Shown piece by piece: positions 1 through 6,653 of a DNA stretch of 11,364 nucleotides (positions are counted from its first letter, which is position 1; every line of letters begins with the position of its first letter). The position numbers and the translations under genes are program-made. This DNA is from Oscillospiraceae bacterium (GTDB lineage Bacteria > Bacillota > Clostridia > Oscillospirales > Ruminococcaceae). The notes beneath the pieces were generated by a model. The model saw only the letters and a program-made list of their open reading frames with translations, was not told the DNA's origin and did no database searches. The stretch lies in assembly GCA_031271475.1 (NCBI GenBank), contig JAISVP010000163.1, positions 1 through 11,364 of the forward strand, in the 5' to 3' direction.

Positions 1-2
1 AA

Positions 3-317
3 AATATAGACGGAAAAGAGTGTTTAAGAATTGATTTTGACGGAGCAACGGATAACTACGGAATCGGCAGAGCAAATATTTATAAAAACGGGGAACTGTA
101 TACCTACAGAATTTCCACAAGATTCAACACATGGAAAAGCGGAGAATATTTCGGAATAAACGAACCTAAAAGTTTTTTTGATAAGAATTTCAATTTACAA
201 AATGATGAGGCGGTCTATGGAATCGAAGTCTTTGACTGTGCCGGAAATAAATCTGAAACAATGTTTAATTTTAAGGTCACCGCAAAGGATGGTCTTGTTA
301 GCGTAATTTATAATTAA
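3..317 (+). CDS. C-terminal part of a probable extracellular beta-sandwich protein (5' end outside window)
   Basis: The frame is open from the window edge to TAA at 315-317, giving 104 residues with no start in view. The residues alternate polar, aromatic and hydrophobic types as in Ig-like or fibronectin-like beta-sandwich domains. The end, with YGIEVFDCAGNKSE at about residues 80-93, resembles the final strands of such domains in secreted Gram-positive proteins (a Y-x-V-x-V-x-D-x-x-G-N-x-S-E pattern). No catalytic motif, membrane helix or sorting signal is visible in this part. A terminator-like hairpin follows 10 bases after the stop, so it probably ends its own transcript and is separate from the sigma-factor operon downstream. 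Secretion is an inference from the fold type only. The enzyme or binding function must lie upstream and cannot be named. Confidence 0.7.
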   Translation, partial: NIDGKECLRIDFDGATDNYGIGRANIYKNGELYTYRISTRFNTWKSGEYFGINEPKSFFDKNFNLQNDEAVYGIEVFDCAGNKSETMFNFKVTAKDGLVSVIYN

Positions 318-327
318 ATATAGAAAT

Positions 328-379
328 AAATCCCAGTAGATAACTGTTCCAAAAACGGTGAAGTTTTCTGCTGGGATTT
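328..379 (+). terminator. Long hairpin, probable transcription terminator
   Basis: The 13-base arm at 328-340 pairs with 367-379 with a single G-U type mismatch. The 26-base loop has further partial pairing. The tail (TTATGTAATTATT) is AU-rich but not a clean U-run. It sits directly after the stop of the partial gene and 76 bases upstream of the next promoter. Confidence 0.6.
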
Positions 380-455
380 ATGTAATTATTAACCAATAAA
401 CAGAGGGATGTTAAATAATTACGGCTGTAACGATTTTTATTCGGGCTAAAATTTT

Positions 456-484
456 TTGAAAATATTTTAACCGGATCAGATAAT
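456..484 (+). promoter_or_regulatory. Housekeeping-type promoter for the sigma/LRR operon
   Basis: TTGAAA at 456-461 and GATAAT at 479-484 are separated by exactly 17 bases, which matches a sigma-A promoter. The predicted start is near 491, leaving a leader of about 30 bases before the ATG at 524. The ribosome site GGGAGGTG is at 512-519. It overlaps the ECF-like promoter at 469-492. Confidence 0.6.
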
Positions 485-492
485 TTTACGTC
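469..492 (+). promoter_or_regulatory. ECF-like promoter motif overlapping the housekeeping promoter
   Basis: AAC at 469-471 (context TTTTAAC) is followed after 17 bases by CGTC at 489-492. ECF sigma factors commonly use an AAC-containing -35 and a CGTC/CGTA -10 with 16-17 bases between. The gene downstream encodes an ECF-type sigma factor, so autoregulation is possible. The motif is short, and a chance match is not excluded. Confidence 0.35.
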
Positions 493-523
493 TTTATTAT
501 ATGGGAGAATTGGGAGGTGAATT

Positions 524-2125
524 ATGGACAGAATCAATCTCGCTGAAACTGTAGAATCAGCACAAAACGGCGATGAAACCGCCATTGAAATGCTGTATGT
601 TAAATATGCGAAGCAGGTTTATTATCTTGCATTGAAAATAATGCGAAACAGCGAAGACGCAGAGGACATAACAAGTGAAGTCTTTATTACTGTTTGCGAG
701 AAAATCGGGGAACTGAAAGAACCGAATACTTTTCCTCGTTGGCTTAACCGTATAACAGCAAACAAATGCACCGATTTTTTCAGAAAAAGGGGGAATGTGG
801 TCAAGGAAGAATTTATGAATGAAGAGGAGTTTACAGAGGAACCTGATCCGCTTCTTGTTCCTGACAAAGCATTTGACAGTGTGGAAACGGCACAGATGAT
901 TGTTGATATAATCGACACTCTGCCTGATCCTCAAAGGATTTGCGTGTATTATTACTATTATGAACAACTGACAATTGCGCAAATTGCTGAAATTCTTGCA
1001 ACAAATGAAAACGCTGTAAAAGGGCGTCTTCATCTTGCACGGGGAAAAATCCGCAAGGAGCTTGAACGCTTGAACCGTGAGGATGGGATAAAACTCTATT
1101 CCGCAGTGCCGTTAATGCTTACACCTGCACTGAAATTGGCATTGCAGAATTTTGAAATGCCGGCAGAACTGGTACATGGATTATGGAGAAAAATCGCGGC
1201 TGCCGTTGCCGGGAATGCTGTTGCCGGGAATGCATCGGCCGCAGGATGGGTTGCAACAGTTCTGAAGGCAAAAATCATTCCGGCAATCGGTGGTATCCTG
1301 CTTGCCGTAGGGACTGCGACAGGGGTTTTTATCGCGGCTAATTCCGATAATCATCACAGTGAGAGTGGCAGCGGCTATTCCGAAACGATTATATTTACAA
1401 CCTCAGCAGTGCAGGCGGAAACAGAAATTTCTGAAATAGCGGCTTCAGATATGCAATCAGAAGCAGGGGATTCAAACGCACAGTCAGAGACAGTGACTTC
1501 AGATGCACAGTCAGAAACAGAGGTTTCAAACGCACAGTCAGAAACAGAGGTTTCAAATGCACAGTCAGAAACAGCAGATTCAAAAACACAACCGATAATG
1601 GCAACAACAGTTCGTAAAACTGCGGTAACGTCAAAATCAACAACCGTTTCGGTACAGAAAACCGCAGCGAATACAATGGCTTCTCAGATCGTAAACAACG
1701 GAATATCCGCCAAAAATATTGCAAACATATATGTTTGTCATATGGCTATGCAGCTCATTTATCTCGAATATCTGGTGGATTTGGAAAACGGAAGACACTG
1801 GAGGTTTTCTCCGAGCGACAGAACTCCGTACAATCCAGATGCTGTACGTGATAAAAATGCCGCGAATGGGGGATATGATTTAGTTTGTGATTTGACCGAA
1901 GATAAGATAGCTGCTTTTTGTGCGGAAGCGGACAGTTTCGGATTTACTTCATGGAATGCCAGCTATATTGACCCGTCAATAGCGGACGGACATAGCTGGG
2001 ATGTTACTATAACATTCTTAGACGGCTCCGTAAAGAATATATCCGGAAGTAATAAGTATCCCGATACATGGGAAGATATGGGCGGTGCATTTTGGCGCTT
2101 AACTGGCGTAAACAAAGTTTTTTAA
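524..2125 (+). CDS. ECF-type sigma factor fused to a transmembrane helix, repeat stalk and extracytoplasmic domain
   Basis: A 533-residue protein with several parts. Residues about 18-90 are sigma-70 region 2, ending in WLNRITANKCTDFFRKR. Residues about 125-182 are region 4, with the helix-turn-helix LTIAQIAEILATNENAVKGR. These two regions alone make a normal ECF sigma (about 180 residues). After an Ala-rich linker, residues 251-271 form one hydrophobic helix preceded by lysines, consistent with the N-terminus inside the cell. Residues 308-356 are five 9-residue Ser/Gln/Glu/Thr repeats, a likely stalk. Residues 395-528 are a domain that is also the C-terminus of the next gene's product (60 of 134 identical, ungapped hand alignment). 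It heads a probable three-gene operon, and the next ATG is 18 bases past its stop. No separate anti-sigma gene lies beside it. Sigma activity, membrane tethering and release by proteolysis or signal-driven change are inferences. The start is set by GGGAGGTG 4 bases upstream. Confidence 0.85.
   Translation: MDRINLAETVESAQNGDETAIEMLYVKYAKQVYYLALKIMRNSEDAEDITSEVFITVCEKIGELKEPNTFPRWLNRITANKCTDFFRKRGNVVKEEFMNEEEFTEEPDPLLVPDKAFDSVETAQMIVDIIDTLPDPQRICVYYYYYEQLTIAQIAEILATNENAVKGRLHLARGKIRKELERLNREDGIKLYSAVPLMLTPALKLALQNFEMPAELVHGLWRKIAAAVAGNAVAGNASAAGWVATVLKAKIIPAIGGILLAVGTATGVFIAANSDNHHSESGSGYSETIIFTTSAVQAETEISEIAASDMQSEAGDSNAQSETVTSDAQSETEVSNAQSETEVSNAQSETADSKTQPIMATTVRKTAVTSKSTTVSVQKTAANTMASQIVNNGISAKNIANIYVCHMAMQLIYLEYLVDLENGRHWRFSPSDRTPYNPDAVRDKNAANGGYDLVCDLTEDKIAAFCAEADSFGFTSWNASYIDPSIADGHSWDVTITFLDGSVKNISGSNKYPDTWEDMGGAFWRLTGVNKVF
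1445..1579 (+). repeat. In-frame 27-base tandem repeat (five units) encoding the stalk of the sigma fusion
   Basis: Five consecutive 27-base units encode 9-residue blocks of the type S-(N/D)-(A/M)-Q-S-E-(T/A)-x-x, residues 308-352 of the sigma fusion. Units three and four are nearly identical in DNA. A partial sixth unit (SKTQ) follows. The composition (Ser, Thr, Gln, Glu, no aromatics) suits an extended linker outside the membrane. Confidence 0.85.
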
Positions 2126-2143
2126 CAGAAAGGAATTAAGATT

Positions 2144-3649
2144 ATGAAGAAAATAATAGCAATGATTATCACTGTTGCTTTAATGACGGTTAATCCGTTT
2201 GGCATAACGGCGGCGGATAATGACGGAACTGTGCATAAATCGGGTGCATGGTGGTATTTAATTAAAGCGGACGGAACAGCGGAGATATTTAAATACGATT
2301 TTAGATATGACATGGAAAATGACGATTATCTGGAGCATGTGGTAATACCTTCAGAAGTTGACGGATATACAGTAACTTCTCTTGAATCGGGACCTTATAT
2401 AGGAGAACTGTTTGTTTTTGGTTCTCCCGGAGTGTTTTATCTGAACAGTTTTTTGGAAACTGTAACTATTCCCGATACAGTTACAAATATAGGAAATAAC
2501 ACATTTCTTGACTGTACGGGTTTGACCGATATAACAATTCCGGATTCTGTAACTTCTATCGGTGACAATGCGTTTGCAACCTGTGCGAATCTGACGTCGG
2601 TGAGTATTCCGGATTCTGTAACTTATCTTGGGGAGGGCGTGTTCACGAACTGTATACGCCTGAATGATATAACGCTTCCGAATTCAATTACATCCATCCC
2701 GACTGCGGCTTTTTATAAGTGCGAAGTGCTGACCTCGGCTCCTATTCCGGATTCGGTAAAGATTATTGACATAGGGGCGTTTAATTCATGCCGGAGATTA
2801 CCTGAGCTTGAAATTCCCGACAGTGTTGAGACGATAGGCGTGGGGGCGTTTGCCGGATGTAATCTGATAACCTCAGTGACAGTACCCGACTCCGTTACAT
2901 TCATCGCTCCGCGCGCATTCGGATATACTTTTGACGAATATCAGGGAGAAGGCTATTACAGCAAGATTGAAAAATTCAAAATATACGGTTCCATGAATTC
3001 AGCGGCGGAAGCGTACGCTTCTGAAAATGAGTTCAGATTTGTATATTCAGACAGCGAAATAACAGCTATTAAGAATGAAATTCACGGCATAGAACAGTTA
3101 TCCGTACGGCGTGCTGAGATTGTTGACCGTAACGGGGACGCAGTGATTAACGTGTTCGACCTTACTGTATCCAAACAACGCGTTGCCGGCAAAACATCCG
3201 CAAATAATATCGCGTCCGTTTATATCAGCAACAGCGGCGGACCAATTATGGAGAGTGAATTTAAAATTGATTTTGAGAACAAACAACTTTGGATATGGGG
3301 ACCGTCACCGTCAGATACCCCGTGGGAACCTCAGCGACGCGACCCAACAGCTGAAAATGAAGGCTATACCTTCGGCGGGGATTTAAGCGATGAGAAAATT
3401 GCGGAATTCCGCAGATTGGCAAACAAATACGGATTCACTTCATGGAATGATGAATATGTCGATCCGCTGACGGCTGGCGGTCATATGTGGACTATGGAAA
3501 TAACCTATATTGACGGTTCTGTGAAAGAAACTTACGGAATCAATGAATATCCGGATACCTGGGAGAATATGTTAGACGCATTTTTAGTCCTGACGGGTTA
3601 TGATGTAGCGGGATGGCTTTCTATTCCGCCGGTAATTATGAGTAATTAA
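2144..3649 (+). CDS. Secreted BspA-type leucine-rich-repeat protein with dockerin-like loop and the sigma-fusion outer domain
   Basis: A 501-residue protein. Residues 1-24 are a signal peptide (MKK, hydrophobic core, ITAAD). Residues about 68-262 hold LRR_5/BspA-type repeats of the pattern IPDSVTxIGxxAFxxCxxL. These are closed by the usual cap (YGSMNSAAEAYASENEFRFV, 281-300). Residues about 305-349 resemble half of a type I dockerin: a helix (ITAIKNEIHGI) and one calcium loop with D328, N330, D332, N336 and D339. Residues 352-485 are the domain shared with the sigma fusion upstream, including GFTSWN and YPDTWE. The gene lies 18 bases after the sigma stop with an AAAGGA site at 2129-2134, so co-transcription and translational coupling are likely. 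No LPXTG or SLH anchor is seen. Secretion is well supported. The partner bound by the LRR or dockerin-like part is unknown. Confidence 0.85.
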   Translation: MKKIIAMIITVALMTVNPFGITAADNDGTVHKSGAWWYLIKADGTAEIFKYDFRYDMENDDYLEHVVIPSEVDGYTVTSLESGPYIGELFVFGSPGVFYLNSFLETVTIPDTVTNIGNNTFLDCTGLTDITIPDSVTSIGDNAFATCANLTSVSIPDSVTYLGEGVFTNCIRLNDITLPNSITSIPTAAFYKCEVLTSAPIPDSVKIIDIGAFNSCRRLPELEIPDSVETIGVGAFAGCNLITSVTVPDSVTFIAPRAFGYTFDEYQGEGYYSKIEKFKIYGSMNSAAEAYASENEFRFVYSDSEITAIKNEIHGIEQLSVRRAEIVDRNGDAVINVFDLTVSKQRVAGKTSANNIASVYISNSGGPIMESEFKIDFENKQLWIWGPSPSDTPWEPQRRDPTAENEGYTFGGDLSDEKIAEFRRLANKYGFTSWNDEYVDPLTAGGHMWTMEITYIDGSVKETYGINEYPDTWENMLDAFLVLTGYDVAGWLSIPPVIMSN

Positions 3650-3667
3650 CATTGCCGTTGGCCGTAA

Positions 3668-3720
3668 AAACAACAGTATGCCGGGTCTGTACCCACGGAT
3701 GCTGTTGTTTGTGATTTTTA
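3668..3720 (+). terminator. Terminator-like hairpin between the two LRR genes
   Basis: AAACAACAG at 3668-3676 pairs with CTGTTGTTT at 3702-3710. The stem continues inward with interruptions to GGGT (3683-3686) and ACCC (3691-3694), with a tiny loop. ATTTTTATCTT follows. Only about 20 bases separate it from the next ATG and no promoter is evident between, so it may act as a partial terminator or 3'-end stabiliser within the operon. Confidence 0.55.
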
Positions 3721-3739
3721 TCTTAAAAGGAGAATTCTT

Positions 3740-5305
3740 ATGAAACGGTTTCTATCAGTATTTCTGTCTTTTGTGTTAGCTTTTGTTTCTGTTCCATTTG
3801 TTAGCGCGGCAAATGCGGAGGACGGTGTATCCGGAGATTTTACTTATACTGCCGACGGCGGCAAGGTCACGATTACCGGGTATAACGGAAGCGTCGGCGA
3901 GGTCGTAATTCCCGCTGAGATTGAGGGTTTGCCTGTTACCGCGATCGGGGCGGCGGCGTTCAGTATGGAAAATATATTCAAAGTAACAATGCCTGACAGC
4001 ATAACAAATATCGGAGACTCTGCATTTTCTTATGCAGGTCTGACTGAAATAATGCTTTCCGAAAATTTAATTACTATCGGAGAGTACGCTTTTTCAAGCT
4101 GCAATATTATAGAGGTTACAATACCGGATAAAGTAACGGATGTTGGATATGCTGCTTTCTATAACTGTAAAAATTTACGGAAAGTAATACTTGGAAGCAG
4201 TATGAAAAGCCTTAAGAGAGGATTATTTTCCTACTGCGTAAGTCTAACGGACATAACGCTTCCCATTGGCGTGACAAATATCGAAATTTTTGCGTTTGAC
4301 CGGTGTACAAGTCTGACAGAAATAAATGTGGACACGGCGAATACAAAATATTCGAGCTCCGGCGGCGTTTTATTTGATAAAAACATGACAAAATTAATCC
4401 TGCATCCAACCGCCAACGCAAGGACAGCTTATGTAATTCCAGATAGCGTAACAGGTATTGAAAATGACGCATTTAACGGGTGTAAAAAACTGACGCAAAT
4501 AACCGTTCCCGATACCGTCACAAGTATAGGAGCCAATGCTTTCACTTATTGTGAAAGTCTGACGGATATAACAATACCGTACAGAGTAACGAATATCGGA
4601 AATGAGGCATTTTTCGGATGCATGGCTTTGACCGGAATAAATGTTGATTCGGGCAATACTGCATATTCAAGTATCGACGGCGTTCTGTTTAATAAGAACA
4701 TAACAAAATTAGTACGTTATCCTATCGGTAATGCAAGAACGGAATATATGATTCCCGAAAGTGTGACGGTTATCGGCTATGAAGCATTTTACGACTGCAT
4801 AAATTTAACTGAAATAAAAATATCCGGCGGAGTAACTGTTCTGGAAAATTTCGCGTTTTCATATTGCGGAATAACTGAAATAAAGTTGCCGGACGGAGTG
4901 ACAAGCATAGGAGATTCTACATTTTCGGGCTGTGAAGGTCTGTCGGAAGTATTAATTCCCAACAGCGTAAGAACTATAGGAAAACGCGCATTTATGGCAT
5001 GCAGTCTGCAAGCGGTGACGATTCCTAAAAGCGTGACATCAATTGGACAGTTAGCATTTATGCTAAATGACAATCTTACAATTTACGGATATTCAGGTTC
5101 GGCAGCGGAAACCTATGCAGATGAAAACAACGTACCGTTCATATCATTAGATGGAAACGGCATCATAATTTCCGTGAAAGAATATCTTCTTGGAATAAAA
5201 ACACTGACACAGGGGGAAACTGCTGTATTTGATATAAACGGCGATGAGAAAGTTGATTTCGCCGATCTGGCTCTGATGAAAAGGATGGTAGGAAACAATT
5301 TGTAA
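3740..5305 (+). CDS. Secreted BspA-type leucine-rich-repeat protein with dockerin-like C-terminus
   Basis: A 521-residue protein. Residues 1-26 are a signal peptide (MKR, long hydrophobic core, VSAANA). Residues about 55-445 are LRR_5/BspA-type repeats (IPDSVTxIGxxAFxxCxxLTEI). Two longer inserts of the N-V-D-x-x-N-x-x-Y-S-S-x-x-G-V-L-F type occur at about 196-226 and 301-331. They lie 105 residues apart, with matching flanks, so residues 192-296 and 297-400 look like a segmental duplication. The cap GYSGSAAETYADENNVPF is at 450-467. Residues about 471-519 repeat the layout of the previous protein's dockerin-like part: a helix (ISVKEYLLGI), a spacer, then one calcium loop with D498, N500, D502, D506 and D509. 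It lacks the outer domain shared by the two upstream genes. AAAGGAG at 3726-3732 sets the start. It is probably a surface adhesin or scaffold-docked protein, and its ligand is unknown. Confidence 0.85.
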   Translation: MKRFLSVFLSFVLAFVSVPFVSAANAEDGVSGDFTYTADGGKVTITGYNGSVGEVVIPAEIEGLPVTAIGAAAFSMENIFKVTMPDSITNIGDSAFSYAGLTEIMLSENLITIGEYAFSSCNIIEVTIPDKVTDVGYAAFYNCKNLRKVILGSSMKSLKRGLFSYCVSLTDITLPIGVTNIEIFAFDRCTSLTEINVDTANTKYSSSGGVLFDKNMTKLILHPTANARTAYVIPDSVTGIENDAFNGCKKLTQITVPDTVTSIGANAFTYCESLTDITIPYRVTNIGNEAFFGCMALTGINVDSGNTAYSSIDGVLFNKNITKLVRYPIGNARTEYMIPESVTVIGYEAFYDCINLTEIKISGGVTVLENFAFSYCGITEIKLPDGVTSIGDSTFSGCEGLSEVLIPNSVRTIGKRAFMACSLQAVTIPKSVTSIGQLAFMLNDNLTIYGYSGSAAETYADENNVPFISLDGNGIIISVKEYLLGIKTLTQGETAVFDINGDEKVDFADLALMKRMVGNNL

Positions 5306-5308
5306 TCA

Positions 5309-5375
5309 CGGCGGGATTGCCGAGACCCGCACGCAGATGCGTACATCGATGAAGAAGTCCGTTCAGGATCGAAAT
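5309..5375 (+). repeat. Dispersed multi-hairpin repeat, copy 1 (partial)
   Basis: It begins within a few bases of the LRR gene's stop. The shared core runs CCGAGACCCGCACGCA, then an ATCGATGA block, then GATCGAAATT at 5367-5376. These are the same landmarks, in the same order, as copy 2 read on the minus strand and copy 3. The first hairpin of the full element is missing and the last one is eroded. Confidence 0.7.
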
Positions 5376-5492
5376 TACTGTACAAGATACGGAAATGACT
5401 GTCAGTATTTTTACATGAAATTGTTTAAAAGCTCATCGGCAGCATTTGATATTTCCAGTCAAAAACCGATTGCCTCTTAGGTTAAAGTCCAA

Positions 5493-5544
5493 TACAGTGC
5501 TTTCTTGACAGTCTGTTGTTGGAAACAACATCTTCCGCACTGTA
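5493..5544. other. Nested inverted repeat in the gap before nth
   Basis: TACAGTGC at 5493-5500 pairs with GCACTGTA at 5537-5544. Inside, TGTTGTT (5514-5520) pairs with AACAACA (5524-5530) across GGA. There is no U-run. Apart from this, repeat copy 1 and the nth promoter, I see no gene in 5306-5640. It could be a structured RNA element or a remnant of repetitive DNA. Confidence 0.45.
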
Positions 5545-5609
5545 AACCGATATTACAGGGGCAAATATGAACGCAGTATGTATCGCCGTGTCCAACCTCT
5601 GAAAAACTC

Positions 5610-5638
5610 TTGAAAAGGAAGCAAGAATATGTTATAAT
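5610..5638 (+). promoter_or_regulatory. Strong promoter for nth, extended -10
   Basis: TTGAAA at 5610-5615, 17 bases, then TATAAT at 5633-5638, with TG at 5630-5631 giving an extended -10. The predicted start is near 5645, about 100 bases upstream of nth. Confidence 0.75.
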
Positions 5639-5675
5639 TAAGGAAGATAAAGAAAAAAGGTGAGTGAGAGGAAAA

Positions 5676-5768
5676 ATGCAGGCAATATTTACGGATAGGC
5701 TGATTCATCTTTTGTGTTTTTCACAGGAAAGGAGCGGCTGCGATTTTGAACAAACTGAAAACCGTTGA
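5676..5768 (+). CDS. Possible 30-codon upstream reading frame overlapping the nth start
   Basis: It begins with ATG after GAGAGG (5666-5671), just downstream of the nth promoter, and ends at TGA 5766-5768, 23 bases inside nth in another frame. The product (MQAIFTDRLIHLLCFSQERS and about ten more residues) has no recognisable features. It could couple translation to the weak TTG start of nth, or be chance. There is no other support. Confidence 0.2.
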   Translation: MQAIFTDRLIHLLCFSQERSGCDFEQTENR

Positions 5769-6447
5769 AAAATTCATATCAGTATTGGAAAACAGATATC
5801 CGCATACTATGTGTATGTTGGAGTATACACACCCTTATGAACTGTTAATAGCCGCAAGGCTCTCCGCACAGTGTACGGACAAACGTGTTAATGAAACGAC
5901 AAATATCCTATTTAAAAAATATCCGACAATAGATGCATTCGCCAATGCGGATTTAATACAGTTAGAACAGGATATAAAATCATGCGGCTTTTATCATGAG
6001 AAAGCCAAGAGCCTGATTGCGATCTGCAGCAGACTTATTAATGTGTATAACAGGGAAATACCGGATAATATCGAAGACCTAATGACTTTACACGGAATTG
6101 GTTCAAAGACTGCCAATCTTATTATAGGTGACATTTTCGGTAAACCTGCAATTGTTACCGATACACATTTTATACGCATAACAAACCGTTTAGGTTTAAC
6201 TCAGGCAACTAATCCAAGAAAAGTTGAACAGGACTTAAGAGCCTTAATTCCGCCTGAAATATCGTCTGATTTTTGTCACAGAACTGTTCAGTTCGGACGT
6301 GATGTCTGTAAGGCAAGAAAACCTCTGTGTGAGGAATGTGAAATGCATAAAGATTGTTGCTATATTAATTTCAACCCCGAACGGGCGAAGCCCACCCTCA
6401 TCGATGCACGCAAATGCGTGCGGGTCTCGGATTTGCCCAGACCGTAG
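5746..6447 (+). CDS. nth: Endonuclease III (HhH-GPD base-excision DNA glycosylase/AP lyase)
   Basis: It removes oxidised pyrimidines from DNA and nicks the resulting abasic site, in the cytoplasm. The 233-residue product aligns along its length with the Nth family. The helix-hairpin-helix LHGIGSKTANLI (115-126) contains the catalytic Lys121. Asp139 in TDTH is the catalytic aspartate. The iron-sulphur cluster loop is C188-x6-C195-x2-C198-x5-C204. The family usually ends soon after the last cysteine. Here residues 208-233 are encoded by copy 2 of the dispersed repeat (6367-6465), so the tail is foreign, low in complexity and probably dispensable. The start is TTG at 5746 with AAAGGAG at 5727-5733, 12 bases away. 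This gives the normal family N-terminus (MNKLKTVEKF), while the next ATG would cut into the first helices. It has its own promoter at 5610-5638. Confidence 0.93.
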   Translation: MNKLKTVEKFISVLENRYPHTMCMLEYTHPYELLIAARLSAQCTDKRVNETTNILFKKYPTIDAFANADLIQLEQDIKSCGFYHEKAKSLIAICSRLINVYNREIPDNIEDLMTLHGIGSKTANLIIGDIFGKPAIVTDTHFIRITNRLGLTQATNPRKVEQDLRALIPPEISSDFCHRTVQFGRDVCKARKPLCEECEMHKDCCYINFNPERAKPTLIDARKCVRVSDLPRP

Positions 6448-6465
6448 CCGTTAGAAACGACTATA
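6367..6465 (-). repeat. Dispersed multi-hairpin repeat, copy 2, overlapping the 3' end of nth
   Basis: Read on the minus strand, it aligns end to end with copy 3. The outer 34 bases (6432-6465) are identical to 7075-7108 in inverted orientation. The following CGCACGCA hairpin core, ATCGATGA-type block, a GGGC-GAA-GCCC hairpin and the TTGAAATT end are conserved in order. The nth stop codon (6445-6447) lies inside it. Confidence 0.88.
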
Positions 6466-6653
6466 TTAAATGATTTTTTGCTATGGAATATTGCATTACC
6501 ATATATAAAGGACGGTTAATAAAAAGCGTCTGCCTGCTTTTTGTAACACTTTTTTATGAAAGGCATACTATGTAATATGGAACGGAGCGAACCTAAGCAC
6601 ACGTTACGTTTCTGTACATTATATATATTTTTTATAAAAGGAGTTGTTTCATA

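Noticed and set aside
557..1033. Minus-strand open frame of 158 codons opposite the sigma factor
   Set aside because: It lies wholly antisense to well-matched sigma regions 2 and 4, lacks a ribosome site and shows no family features.
1445..1579. CRISPR-like array
   Set aside because: The 27-base units are contiguous, in frame, without spacers, and encode a protein stalk.
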